Part shown: in pieces, positions 12,310-24,800 of the stretch | Numbering within the stretch: the stretch's first letter is position 1 | How the letters are laid out: each line of letters opens with the position of its first letter | Translations under genes and position numbers: made by a program | The notes under the pieces: model-generated | Seen by the model: only the letters and a program-made list of their open reading frames with translations | Databases searched by the model: none | What the model was told of the DNA's origin: nothing | Assembly: GCA_033439685.1 (NCBI GenBank) | Contig: JAUEDM010000001.1 | Location: 5,022,001-5,086,000 of the forward strand | Length of the DNA: 64,000 bases | Source of the DNA: Apodospora peruviana | Taxonomy: Eukaryota > Ascomycota > Sordariomycetes > Sordariales > Lasiosphaeriaceae | Reading direction: 5' to 3'

Positions 12310-13763
12310 CGTGTATTCGGAGAGATGTCCAATGCCGTTCTCGAAAGATTGGTGGCGGTGGTTGTACGAAAGTCGTGCAAAGGATGCAGCTTTTTTGGCG
12401 GACTTTGATTGGGCCCTATTAATGTTACTCCTCGCTTCGCAGGCAGACAGACCAGCTTGAGTTGGTCTCTCGCCGGGGGTGCGCACGGCTCTCTTAACGG
12501 GACTTGTCTGCGCCTCTTCCCCTCCCCCTTTTTCTGCCCGCCCGGACTCTACTGTCAGGTATTAATATATTTGTTTGCTACGGCATCATGGTATGATAGT
12601 GGCCTGTTAGGTCCAGCCCTACTAACAGTATGACGCTGCAGGGACCAGACTCTTGTCAGGTATTAGATGTCAAATGAGGGGCATGTTCTCTCGAGTGTCG
12701 GGCTTTATCCGAACTCTATCAAAGAAATACATAAACTTGTCTTGTAATGTGCATTATTCGATCTCTTGCATCGCATTGAAGGTGGCGTGTGAACGGCATC
12801 AAACGACGGGGCGAAGTCATTGGTACCCTATCATGGGCTGTTCCTGATGGACGATTGGGCGCTGGAGGAGGAAACAAGAAACCTTTTTTACCTTCTCGGA
12901 GCCTATCACGCTGAATGCGATGGTCGTCCAGGGGGCTCGGGTGGCTGGTACCTGGGTACTTGTGGAGCTGGTGGCTCGTGGTTAAAAGCCGCCTATGCGG
13001 GGTCCTGTTTCAAAGTTTCGAAGGCCCTGGGCATGCAGGCCCAGCCGCGCGATTGATTGGCTGTTAGCAAGGTGGTGGGCGTCAGGGGCGTTGCGGGGCC
13101 ATGCAGGGGTGTTCAGGGGACGGCTCCGATCCACCAAACGGGATTCTTGCAGTAGTGTCCAGTACGAACAGCAGCTGGGGCGGCGGGGCGAACGCAGGCG
13201 ACGTACTCGCAGATTCCCGGGAGGGAGCTGATTGCCATCCAACCGTTCAACGGTGAGCTGGCAAACAAGAGCAAACACACACCGGATCGGGTGGCATGCG
13301 AGTGCAAGCCAGGAGGATGGACTTGCAGGGCCGAGAGGGCGTCTTTGCTAGCTAACCAACCCTTATAGATAGACAGGTAGCGTGCTGACAACGATCGATC
13401 CTTTTTCTCCTTCTTCGTCTTCTTCCTCATCCTCATCCGAAAATCGCTTCTTCCTTTGGTCTGCGGATTAGCTAGGCTACCATCATTCCTTTTTTTGTCC
13501 TTTCGCTTTTCCACTTTCACTTCTTGTCTCGGTCACCCAGACACAACTGCTGTGCAGTCGCTCACCCATTCATTCATTCATGCGGTAACGCAACACTGCG
13601 TCCATCAATTTCTCTTTGGGCTTGTCCGTGACAAAGACCGACGTGTGAATCCTTCCGATCGCAACACATACAAATTAGGACTTTCGCCTTCCTTCCACCT
13701 TTTGCACACTCTCGGCAACATCGTCCATTTCTTCGAGTAACCAAACCCCCAAAACCAGCCAAA
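12310..13763. other. Intergenic region
   Basis: No coding exon is supported. The last 400 bp before 13764 are rich in TTC/CTT runs and CATT repeats (tcattcattcatt near 13568), typical of a fungal leader. The right end is the promoter of the small secreted protein gene. Confidence 0.55.
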
Positions 13764-14452
13764 ATGCGCACTACGCAAATCTTGCCCATCCTCCTCGGAG
13801 GTCTCGCCGCCACGGCTTCTCCCTTGACCCCGACTGCCCTGGTCACCAGAGACGGCAAGGTTGTCACGGCTCGTGCCGCCATCGAGGCCATCATGCCCAC
13901 GTCAGACAGTTGTGCCGACGCCCAGTTCAAAGACGAGTGCCGGACCGCCGCGCAAGCCGCCCCCTTCATGATCAAGGCCATGACCAACTTCAGCATCGGC
14001 CAGATCGCCGGCATGTTGGCTCTGATTGCCCTCGAGAGCGTGGAAATGAAGGCGAAGCACAACATCGTCCCTGGCGTGGCGGGACAGGGCACCTCCAACA
14101 TGATGAGCCCTGATGTACGATTCCCCTGTGCAACAATCCCGAAACTATACTGTACTAACCTACGTTCGTGATTTAGTTCGTCAAGGAATATGCCACCAGC
14201 CTCTTTGGCGCGTCTGCCGTCGACGGCAAGTCGCCCCAGGACGTACTCGCCTTGGTCACGCCGGACGAGCACAACTTTGGTTCAGCACCCTGGTTCCTGC
14301 GCACCAAATGCACCCCGGAGGTCCAGAAGAAGCTGCTGCTCGGCACTGATGAGGGCTGGGATGCATACATGGGCTGCGTCGGCGTGAATGGCAGGCTACC
14401 GGAGCGCTTCAATTACTGGAAATCGGCCAAGACCGTTTTTGGTCTCAAGTGA
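13764..14452 (+). CDS. Small secreted protein of unknown function
   Basis: Exons 13764-14114 and 14177-14452 (intron GTACGA...TTTAG) encode about 208 residues. The N terminus MRTTQILPILLGGLAATAS is a good secretory signal with cleavage near A17 or S19. The mature part contains DSCADAQFKDECRTAAQAAPFM, then a hydrophobic helix-like segment, and GVAGQGTSNMMSPD before the intron; the C-terminal half has CTPEVQKK and YMGCVGVN, so four Cys may form two disulfides. I recall this pattern (Cys-Ala-Asp start, AAPF, PGQGTSNM) from a widespread group of uncharacterised secreted fungal proteins, but no domain name applies. The start codon context CCAAAATG is a good fungal one. It is convergent with the amylase gene downstream; both products are secreted, but no functional link is shown. 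Confidence 0.85.
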
Positions 14453-14980
14453 TGACACCCCAAACCACAATCATTCTCAGTCTCGAGGGCAGAGCCAAAA
14501 GAGGCCTCTGGATGGACTTGTCCGTCCATATTCGATTCTTGATTCTCTTCTTCTTCGTTACATTTTTTTGGCATTTGTTTCTCATTTTCGGGTTTATCGG
14601 TTCGGCTTTCTGAATTTGTTTCCCATCGAGGGAGCAAGATATGGTTTTAGGGGCGTATTTTGGCCGGTGGACATGGTCTTTTTTCTTGATTTTCATCTTC
14701 CTTCTCCGGCAAGGCGGAGGCTGCAGCTTGTATGAGCTCTTTCTTGTTGCCTCCTGTCATATCTGAGCGGCGGTCCGAAAAGGCTTTTCCCGGCTAGGCG
14801 TAAAATGCATAGTTTATAGGTAGACATATGAACACAATCGGTTGTGGACTGCGAGACAAAAGTATCGTGGCCGGAAATTGAATTTGAGTTTGTTTTAGTT
14901 CTGTGTCTACAAAGGACCCAGCTAATAAGCCGCCTACTACGCGTGAATTCCAACCACTATCGCCCGGGTGTATTTATTAA
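14453..14980. other. Convergent intergenic region (two 3' ends)
   Basis: Holds the 3' untranslated regions of the secreted-protein gene and of the amylase gene. No gene seen. Confidence 0.6.
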
Positions 14981-17977
14981 CTAGCCCTTCCACGTGCTCG
15001 AAACGGTAGCTGCCACCGCGCACGGCACGGTGTAGGTGTGGTTCGGGTCCGCCTCCCACGTCGCCGCCCCGGAGCTGCTGAGCTTGATGAATTTGTACTG
15101 GATCACGGACGCGGGCGGAAAGCTGACGGTCCCAGACCATAAAGGGTTGCTGCTGGTGTACTGGGATGCGCTGAGAGTGACGCCGCTGGCCGCGTTCCAG
15201 TTACCGAGTGATGATGTGTTGCCCACACTGCGATCTACGGTTAGCGTGTACAGCTCCCGAGGATTGATGTTCTCCTTCAGTGAAATCTCCCCTCTGCTTA
15301 CATCTTGACGGTGTCGCCAAACGCCGTGATCACGAGCTCATTAAAGATGATGGCCGCTGCTGTGACGGAACAAGAGGCAGTCCCTAGAGGAGGCGGCGAT
15401 CGGGCGGCCACTGTTAGCCGAGGTCTGGTATAGATACCTATTCAGGGGCCATGATCAAAGCGAGACATACCTGTAGGCGAAGAGGTTGTCGTCAGGGTGG
15501 CCGTCCCCGTCAGCGCGGGACAGATATTGCTCCCGGCCAGGCGGGCCAGGGGATACAAGACCCTTGGGAGGCCGCCCGCGGCCAGGGCCAGGCCAAGGCT
15601 GCCGCTCGAGTCGGCCGTGAAGGTGGCACAGCTCATGACGTCGACGAGCGGTTGGTTTGCCAAGAACCCCGTCGCCGACGACGTCAGGTTGATGGAGCTT
15701 GACGATGACGATGCGGACCCGATGTTGGTGAAGACGCTCACGACCTGGTAGCCCGCATTTCCCTTGCGCAGGGCGATAGTGCGGCTGTCCGAGTAGATCA
15801 CTTGTACACTGGAGGCTGGATAAGTGCTGTCCTGGGCGTTGGCCTGCGTGCGTATCTGGTTCAGCTTCGCAATCCAGGTGTAGAGCTCCGAGGTGGTCGA
15901 GTAGCCCGACAGCCACAGTGCCTCTCTGTTCAGCGGTGTGTCTTTACCGGCGTACCGCTGTTCTTGGCCCTGGTAGATTATTGGGATGCCTACAGTGTTG
16001 CAGCACCAGTCAGTTACAGTCCAGTGTCCGGGGTAGTGGATGAACGATGGGGTGTAATTAAATAAAGTTCGGAGAGGGTACATGGGTATACACACCATCC
16101 TTGAGCATCGTAAATGCAATCGCCTAGTCCACCCACTGTGAGTTTTTCAACGTCGGTGTAACAGCACGGTTGGAAAAGCTTACATTCTTCACCAATGCCT
16201 GTGTGAATGATAGTATGTAGTTAGCTTTGTTCTACAGACAGCGGGATGACGAGCAAGCACTCACTATATCACCAGTAAGAGACGGGAATCTCGCCTGGTC
16301 ATGGTTCTCCAAGAAAGAGCCATACAGGCTGGTGTCGACAGCTGATCAACCGGCTTTATGTCAGTTCACACACAGCATAAACACCGTGCCGGTCATGAGA
16401 ATTACTCACCGGCACTCTTGAGCGAAGCCAGGCCGCTGACAAGGTTGCTCATGCTCCCGCTCGTGGACTGGAAGGCCCGGGTTATCCAGTAATAGCTATA
16501 CAGACAACCATCAGCATCAGGGACATGGTGGGGTTTCGGCAAACAACAGAGAGGCGTCTCTAACCTGGGGTAGTCCAGGACGCCATCGATGTAGTTCTGG
16601 TACGGTGCGAGGTAAACAGGGTCTCCATGGAAGACCTCGCCTATGGCGTACACCCCGGCGGCTGCTCCGAAGCCTGGGAAGAAAGACTTCTCGACATGCT
16701 TTGCGCTGTCGATACGGATGCCGTCACTGTATTTTTTTCATATGGATTATGGGTCAGACGAGTACAGTTGAATCGAAACGTACCTAGCTAGGTAGCAATG
16801 ATGGCGTACGCATACTTACATTCCATATGTGGAAACAAGGTTGGAAATCCAGTTGTTCCAGATGCGGCGGATATCGTCACTGCGGCTATGGTGTTAGTAC
16901 GACGACAACTAAAGACGTACTGCATGGGGCTCGGCTCGTCCAGTTACTTTTGGGTGCGCAGATCCGGTAGACTATGTGTGGCACTGTGTTAGTCTCGGAC
17001 AACACAGGAGAATTCGGTGGCGAGCTATCATTTCTCGACTTGGTGTGACCGCGTACCTGACTGTGTCACTTCCCTGCCAGCATCTAATTATTGGCAACAA
17101 CATATCATGTCAGCTCAGGCGGACCTCTCGTAGTAGTCAGTCGCCAAGATTGGACTACGCACTGCTCGATTGATGTCTGGTCATCATAGTTGATGCTGCA
17201 GGGCGGGTGGTAGTACGAGGCCTAGGATATATCCACTGCGTATTAGACGTAGCTACGCCTGCTTTGAAGAGGAAAAGGGGGGGCAATGCAGATCCGTACC
17301 GACGAAAAGGGGCTCAGGCCTCCATAGTTTACACAGGCCTTGCATCCAATGAAAGCCAGGTGGTTGGTCACAACATCAACCATGAGATACTGTTTCGCAG
17401 TAGATACATCATAGTTAGCTGGCGGTTCCTTTACACGTTGAACAAATGAAAGGTATCGTGTATCCTCACCATGCCTCGGGAGTGAAGCGCCGCCGAAAGT
17501 GCTACCAAATCAGCCGACGTGCCAAAAGCAGGATTCAGAGCCCATATGTCCTGGGCCCAGTAGCCATGATAGGAAGAACTACAAGCAGCCACGACGTCGT
17601 CCACCAAGTCAGCCGATTTATCCTGGGCGCAACTGCCGTCAAGAGAGAAAGGAGGCTTTTTTGGGGTCCACTTATTACCCGTCTTTCGTGTTGCCGTCGA
17701 CCTGCTTGACAACCGGCGAGATCCAGACGGCCGTGAAGCCCATGCCCTGGATATAGTCGAGCTTGGATATCAAGCCGCGCCAGGTGCCTCCGCAGTAGAC
17801 CTGTTCATCCGTGATGCAGCGGGCAGTTGTCGAGAGATCGGTCCGGGCAAACCTATCGGTGACGACCTGATAGATGGACTGCTTCCGCCACTCGGCCGCC
17901 GTGAGCGCCATGACGCTGCTCATCCCAGACAGCATGGCGGCTGCCGTGAGGAGTACAGATGGGTGGAAGGCGCGCAT
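14981..17977 (-). CDS. Secreted alpha-amylase, GH13 with C-terminal CBM20 starch-binding domain
   Basis: Fifteen exons join in frame to about 636 residues: 17977-17679, 17578-17470, 17389-17300, 17221-17159, 17073-17057, 16971-16948, 16885-16820, 16726-16565, 16495-16410, 16341-16265, 16198-16184, 16123-16096, 15989-15471, 15410-15302, 15227-14981. A signal peptide (about 24 residues, ending SSVMA) precedes a Taka-amylase-like catalytic domain: [29 protein letters not shown], the nucleophile Asp in GIRIDSAKH, the acid/base Glu in IGEVFHG, and the transition-state Asp in FLENHD, all present. Domain C ends near [16 protein letters not shown] short Thr/Ser-rich linker leads to the CBM20 module ([37 protein letters not shown]). 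It hydrolyses internal alpha-1,4 bonds of starch outside the cell. Some boundaries of the very short exons (17, 24, 15 and 28 nt) rest only on matching the family sequence. In the GSDTVS region one or two residues usual in Taka-type enzymes seem missing. Confidence 0.93.
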
Positions 17978-18097
17978 CGTGACTGTCGTTGGGTGGCCGG
18001 GTCAAAGAGAAGGGGTGGTATACTGGTTCCTCCGCTACTCTATACCGAGCGAGCAAACATCTTTACGGCGTTTTTTGCCCAGTTGGTCTCTAGTATT

Positions 18098-18105
18098 TAT
18101 TTATA
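18098..18105 (-). promoter_or_regulatory. TATA box of the amylase gene
   Basis: TATAAATA on the minus strand, about 120 bp before the amylase ATG, the normal place for a TATA element in strongly regulated fungal genes. Confidence 0.55.
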
Positions 18106-18333
18106 CCGAGCCCAGAGTGCGAGATCCTTCCGTCGGACAGTAGGTATCGGAGGGATTGAAGGGAGGATCCCTTGCGTAATCCTCCCATTTTATCTCCGTT
18201 CCTGGGTTTGCATCCGATGTCGAAGAGACGACGACGGAGAATTGCTAAGGCATTCGGGCCGTCGCGTACCTGGCTGCCGTCTGATGTCGTGTCTCTCTTC
18301 TGGGTCCCCGTGGCTGGAGGCAGCGTGCCGATC

Positions 18334-18347
18334 CGGTCAGCTTCCGG
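18334..18347 (-). promoter_or_regulatory. Candidate AmyR-type site (CGGN8CGG)
   Basis: CGG, eight bases, CGG lies about 360 bp before the amylase ATG. This matches the known AmyR consensus CGGN8(C/A)GG that drives starch-degrading genes in aspergilli. One match in about 1 kb could be chance, so the support is context only. Confidence 0.4.
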
Positions 18348-19008
18348 GGTATCAGGAGTCCACGGCCAACGGCAACACACACCCCCACGTGTGCGCCAGG
18401 GGGGGTGACGCTCTAACAATTCCCCGAGCCCCGGATTTGCTCCTTGAACGATACAGAGCCTCACATGCAGGCCATGGGAGTTCTAGAAGGCCCGAATGTG
18501 CTAGCGAGATCTCGGCGGGTGGTGTCCGGTGTTGCAACGTGTAACACCACACTCATGTGCGAATAAATGCCGTTGCCGTTGCCCCAAGATTATACCAAAA
18601 GTCTGGTATACCTCCACAACAAACGGTTACAATGCGGGGAAGACGATGGGTCGAGGCATGCCAGCGATATGCCACCATTCGCGCCGAGGCACAATAAGTC
18701 TTACGGCATCGGCATCTGCACACCATCTCACATATAACTTATAGGGCCAGGGGCGCAGCCTTATGTTACTTGCGTACTAGCGCCCGGACGCTTTGCAAAG
18801 AGGAGAGTTCTATTTCTCGTACAGATACTGATTTTTAGCTTGGATTCCTTCGCATAATGCCGTAGTGGCTTTCAAATGATCCAACAAATGGCCGACAGCC
18901 CATGAAACCAAAACACTGCTCGCTCTCATCGCTCGCCATCATCCTTCCGACATCAAGATAAAAAGCCACCGAAACCACGCAGGAGTTCGGCTAGAATTGA
19001 ACAGGCCC

Positions 19009-21880
19009 CTAACTCCTCGGGGGTAGGTTGGAGTTCCCAAACGAGAACAGGTTGCTATCTATCGGCACCTGGTCCTGCTGTTGTAATGGGGAGGCCTCGG
19101 TGTTACCAGAGAAGAACTGGAAGGACTGATCTGTCCCCCAGTTCGCTGTCTGAGTATAGTTTTCAAAGGAGTCCTACAAGAATCATGTTAACGACGGCCC
19201 GAATAAACCATCAAAAGGAGGGGTGAGTGGGGGAAGTCCATATACCCAGTCGAAGTTGGTTCCGACTCCAAAATCCACGTTGCCCCCATTGAACATGGAG
19301 AACGGGGACGCAGGACCAGCAGCGCCTAGCCCGCCGCCTGAGAAGTCCGGCGTCATTCCTGATCCCGACCCTGATCCCGAAGAACCGAGCCCTATATCCA
19401 AGGGCGGGTAAGAAGAGCCTCCAGGACTTTGAGCCGTGCTGAAGGACGAACCCGCGCTCGGGGCGACACCACCCGATAGTAGGCCCAGTGTCACAGCGGC
19501 CGAGTGCTCCGGCTGCATATCCGGAGAGCCCGTGAAACCAAACGGTTCTCCCTTCATAGGTATCTCGGCCGGGTTGGAAGACGCGCCGCCTGACCCAGTG
19601 GGGCTGTTGATCTTCTCGAGCATGATCTCAAGGATATTGGATGCCTTGACAGCTTCCATCGAGCCATCTGCTAACCCCTTCCAAATGTCTCGCGTAAGCT
19701 CAAGACTGCTGATCATCTCCATGCGCTGCTCCAGAGTCCAGAAGTATAGGCTTTGTGAGTTTTGACGTTCTCCCGATCTCTCTGCCATGTTATCAAAGTG
19801 CAGATCCAGCACGATGAGCATGGCAGGGAGAAGAAAGTCCTTGGTAGCTATCGATGTCACGAACCACTTGATCGACCGCAGCCGACCGTTGGGTTGTGAC
19901 TCCCGGTGCAGTGTCGCCAAGTGGCGCAGCGTCTCGAGCGATGCTTCTATGGCACTGCGTCGCGAGTGAGCGTACCTAGCGTTGTGCCTAGCCCGAGCCA
20001 AATACTTTCTGTGGAGCAAGCACATAATCTTCAGATAGAGAATATCAATGTTAAAGCGCGCAATGATGAGCGTTAGCGGATCATGAGAGCCCTCGAGCGG
20101 TTGGAGCTTTAGGTGTGGCGGCAGCTCTGCCCTGACCTCCCTCAGTCTTGCATCGAACCGCAAGATCTCGTCGTAGTGCACCTGATTCTTGACTCGGCTC
20201 GTCGCCTGCAGAATGTTGCCAAGCTCCAGGCAGAGCTTGACCTTGGAGATCATGTAACTGATGGGTGTGGGCTCCGCGATCGGTCTTGAAGGGGGTAACA
20301 CCTTTGTGTCCGGACCGAATTCCTCGTCGAAAATGTTGTGGGGTAGCTGCGTGTCACAATCGTGTTCGTAAATCATGTTTGGGAGCGAAACCTGGTGTGA
20401 AAAGACGACATCCGTCATCCTGACAAGTGCCCACGTTCTCCTTCTCATTTCCTAGATTTGTACGAAATCGAGTCAGCAAATCGACCAGTAAGATAAGTAC
20501 AACAAAGAGCTCGTGGCATTCTTACGGCTTGGAATGGGGAGATGGTGGGGAACCACTTCGCATCACGATGATAGCCCATCCTGAATGCTATCCTTGTGAT
20601 TAAAGAAGTAATCAACCACAGGCCCAGGTCGGCGTCCCACCGCGACGAATACTCGCCAAAGACGTAGAGCATCAGGGTTTCCACCGTATACTCGGAAGGC
20701 TTCGTATAGTCACCCGTGATTAGGCACTGCACCGTCCGCAGCCGATACTCCGCAGCCAGCTCAAGAGTCCGTCCCTTCCACTCGGGAGGCTCGTCTCCGA
20801 CCTTGTGGTAACTCAGCATAGCTAAACACAGGACCGAATAGAGCAGGCCTAACCACATGATTGGCGACTTGGACGGGTCCTGCCAGTGATTGCGAAGTTG
20901 TTGGTGAAACGTAGGCGCATGGATGATATTGACAGCATTGTCCATCGAGTTGAAATATCTCCCGCAGAGTGTTAAGACCGTTGACTTGGGCGGCAGCTCG
21001 GCCCTGAGCTCCACTTCGGTCGCCGGAGTCGCGCCCAGGAGGAAGGTCGGGCCATCCAAGGCCGTTTTAGGCTTGCTAAGCAAGACTTTCTCATAGGACT
21101 TCTCCAGGTCTTTTTTGTGAGCTGCGTAGTAATTCTTCACCTCGGCAATGTCTGCCAGAATAGTGTGCCAGTGCTCCTGTCCAATGTACATAGACTTGCC
21201 CCGGTCTGCGTCCACCTTAAGTACGCCCAGAGATGTTGCGAGCCCATCGTCGATGTCGCTATCCTCGTCGTCATCACGCATCAATCCGTCATCGTCGGCG
21301 TCGATTCTGGCCGAGGAGCTGCCGTCCGTGGGAGGCCCGGCACCGGAACTACCGTCGCGCGTCGTGGTTGCAGCTGCGGCTGCGGCAGCTGCGGCAGATG
21401 CTGGGTCTATATTGGCGCCTCCATGCATCAGGGATAAAACTAGACCTTCTAATCTGTCAATACGGTTCTGCATATCATCAGGGCTAGCAGCGCCTTGACT
21501 TTGGTTCTTCTTGCGTGATGCGGGAGTCGCATAGGAACACGAAGATGCGTCCATTCCCTCACGCTTGGTGCAATTACTGCACGGGTGATTTCTGTCACAT
21601 TTCCTGTGAAAACATCGTCAGTAGTGGGATACTACAACCGGGACAATGCGTTGCACTGGGGGGGTGTAAACATACAACCTGAAGAGTAATACCGTATTAG
21701 CATCTATTTGAAATATTTAACGAGAACAGGCTAAGGGGTGTAAAGGAAAATAGCTTACTTTCTCGTCCTGCAAGGATAGCAGCTCAGGGGTACTCTGTTT
21801 CTTTTGCGGACGACCCGAAATTGCTCTTCGGGTGAACGAGCACCCGAAGATGGAGTGGTTGACGGTGGTGTGGGGGTCAT
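19009..21880 (-). CDS. Zn2Cys6 transcription factor with fungal-specific regulator domain
   Basis: Five exons, 21880-21759, 21678-21676, 21603-20526, 20451-19246 and 19173-19009, give about 857 residues. The N terminus holds the zinc cluster: LSCYPCRTRK, then LKCDRNHPCSNCTKRE, then SSCSYA. Cys spacing is CX2CX6CX5CX2CX10C. The Leu codon between the second and third Cys comes from the 3-nt exon; without it the second loop is one residue short. A predicted dimer coiled coil follows (MQNRIDRLEGLVLSLM), an Ala-rich and acidic linker, and a middle homology region (about residues 230-560) with RAELPP, AGYHRD-like MGYHRDAKWFP and MRRRTWALVRMTDVVFS. The C terminus is Gly/Ser/Pro-rich and may activate transcription. 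The start at 21880 is the first ATG in frame with the Cys motif. It is not AmyR by sequence as far as I can judge. It sits just upstream of, and in the same direction as, the amylase gene; a regulatory link is inference. Confidence 0.9.
21676..21678 (-). other. 3-nt micro-exon in the zinc-cluster gene
   Basis: The three bases GTT are flanked by an acceptor (CTTCAG, intron 21758-21679, 80 nt) and a donor (GTATGT, intron 21675-21604, 72 nt). Joined to neighbours they form Lys-Leu-Lys-Cys and restore the invariant CX2CX6C spacing. Direct splicing of the outer exons stays in frame but yields CX2CX5C. Confidence 0.75.
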
Positions 21881-24800
21881 GGTGATAAATTAAGGCGGCT
21901 TCTGTGAAAGAAGACGCAGGAACAAGTTTGCAAAGTATAGAAGTGCAATGGCAGGACGGAGTTGGGAAGTTGAGATGAGAGATAGCCCGGTGATTTAGGG
22001 GATTTTGATCTCCGGGAGGTCTTGGCAGTTGTATGTAGCCTTCTGACGCCCGTCTATTCGACGTATGGGAGGATTTCGAGGCCGTAGAAGGTCCAATGAC
22101 AAGCGTACTGGCGGGTATCAAGCCTGGCCACTCTTCACCCCGTTCGGATTCGGCTGCGGCGGCCTCAACCTGTCCCTGAAGCTGCGCAATAGTAATTAAA
22201 GTGATCTGCCGGAGGCTAGGGCTGACCAGACGGAGATAGGAACCGGCTGCAGTAACAAGCCTCCGATGGCTGTTGTGGAAACCGCAGTGACAGGAAATAA
22301 CAGACCCTTGGAATGGTCCAATTCTACTCTCCCAATGGGCACGAGTCCCGGATAGGGAGTTGACAAGCCCGGAAAGATGTAAGAGGGGGCTGTCCCGAGT
22401 AGTTGCTCCAGAGGATCGGCTGCAGCTTGTCCCGGCGGTCCTAATGGCTGCAGCAAAGGCTAATGTTGCAAGGGGGAGGAAGGCAACGCCACCACCTGGG
22501 GTTAGAAGGGGTTTATCGAGGATTCTCCAGACAGCCGCGGCTTAGTACCAACTGCCCAAAGCGCGTCTGTGACAGATTAAGCGCCCCCAGACAATGGGAC
22601 GTGGAGAGGATGGTCAGACGGGACGGTACTCGAGGATCGGATGAGAAGCTGCCGCCGGTGAGATTGCTCCAGGATAAGCTAGGAGGAGCGTGCCTATCCT
22701 GCCGCAGTAGTACAGCCGTACAGTGGGATGAGGTTGATACCAGATCACAGGCGTACGCAGGAACGACTGACTTCAGACAATGCGCACCTAAGTGGCAAGA
22801 GGCGGGAGCGAGTTATCACGGCGTCCACGGTGGTGGTCTGGCAGCAACGGGTCGGCGACGGCAACCGGCTGCGCTCTGGCATTGCATTAGTCTCGAGTGT
22901 GCTTGATGATATCGACGCCTTCGCCTTCTCCCAAGCTGTGAGCGGCGAGCCCCGTCCCTTCTAATCGCGGAGAGACCTTGCCCTGGTAGGAGGGCAAGTG
23001 CTTGTAGACAAGTGGGCAGGTGGGCAGGGGGGCCCATCCGCAGCAACAAGGGCAAGGTAGACGTCCAGAAATAGCAGGTCAACTTACCAGTGCGCGACGA
23101 CAGTTTCTTGACCGCCACGAACAGACAGATATCGCCAGAGGAGGCCAACTATGCAGCTTCGGACGAGAGGCGGCGGCGGTCTGCGATAGCAAAAGCGATG
23201 ATGGATGACTGATGGGATGGCAGTTCCGTAAGTCCGAAGCGCGAGACGGAGAAAGAATGTGGTCGAAACCTGGCCGGCAATGCCGATCGCAGGACGACAC
23301 GAGTTTGGAAGCGTCTGGAGGCCTTCGACTTGATGTCCTTGGTGGCCTTGGCTCGGGGCTTGGTAAGGTGAGGTTGACGGTCGACTTCTGTCGCAAAGCG
23401 GCAGGGGAACGGACAACAGACGGAAACTACCAAGAAGCGGGTAGGTAGCTCAGGTAGCTGGTCGGCCGTTGCAGCTTACAGCACTACACAGTAGGTACCT
23501 CCACGCAGACTAGCGGTTGTATGTAGCGTAGGCGCGATAGGTGCAGGGTGCACGTGTAGTGTGGGCTAGTAGGTAAGGTTAACCCATCGACACGACGCGG
23601 AAAACGTTGATGACAATCGGGGATGGTTCATGAGAGGTGGGATGGTTTGAGAGTTGCCCCGAGCCTCCACCTCCAGGCTGTAACCGGATTCGGGGTTAAG
23701 CCGCCCCCAGGCCGTCTTCCCCGCGCCGAGCGAGCAACAAGCGAAGGCTCTGCTGAAGAAACGAGCAGGTAAGCTCCTTCCCCCACCCCGGACTTGGATA
23801 TCAGGGCAGGCAGGCTAGGTCTAGTGTGAAGAATAGTTTGGAGTGGTGGTTCTGCCACAGGGCGCGACAAGGCCACGCCTAATCCCTAGGTACCTACCTA
23901 CCTTACTTACCTTAGCATACTTAGGTATCCGTACACGGTCAAGACTCAAAGGAGTTCCGGAGTTGGATTGAAGTCTACGGATTACAGGTAACCCCCTGCA
24001 TTGATATTTAACATAGAACCTTGCATTCATCCCACAAACTGCCAGTCGTGCCAGTGTATCGACAACAACCTAACTTGGCAGTCCCGACTAGAACTAGGTC
24101 TACAGTTCCTGACTACGGTCATCCCAAGCCGTGCTTTGGATCGGCTCGCTTTCGGGCCGTCCTGCGGTGTATACATTCAGGTTATTAGTCTAGGTACGGC
24201 CAGATACCAACCTGGGAGGTGGTGACTTGTAAGGTGATGACTTGTTGGGATTCGCCGATTCGCGAGCGAGGGGACTGAGCTATGAGTTATGAATAAGGTA
24301 GGAATATCGTATGTAATCACACATCCACCATGAACAACCAACATCATGGACTGTGAGCCGACCAAATCACAGATACAACAAAGAACTTTGCATGCATGCG
24401 CGCTTATAATGATTCAGACCATTCCGTACCTGTCCACGCTATCCTACGGAATATTTCATCCTCAATCCTCGTCCCCGTCTGCACGGTCGGCACGGTCCTC
24501 GACACCCTGCGGGGGGGTGAGTCATCCACATGCCGCTGCAATCGTGAACAGTGAATACGGATACTCGATAGCGGATAGTGAAAATGGAACATTCGAAACT
24601 TGACAGGGGGGCAAACTAGGGCATCAATCTTTGTCGAATGTCGATTGAGCGGCCGCGCTCAGATCTTGCGCTGCGTGATGATGCACGGATCCAGGATGGA
24701 TTCGTCAGCAAAAAGGCGGGCGTTTTGTAGATGAATATATGCCTTCCAGGCCTGTACATAGCTACACAGCCTGTGAACCTTCCAGTGTTTCGGTAATCGG

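Larger units (their letters stand above)
17978..19008. other. Amylase promoter region and 3' end of the zinc-cluster gene
   Basis: No coding exon is supported. The left half is the amylase promoter (TATA box and CGGN8CGG site listed separately); the right part is the 3' region of the regulator gene. Confidence 0.6.

Noticed and set aside
22463..23433. Several overlapping open frames of 80-150 codons upstream of the zinc-cluster gene
   Set aside because: Arg/Pro/Gln-rich translations in competing frames on both strands; typical of GC-rich noncoding DNA.
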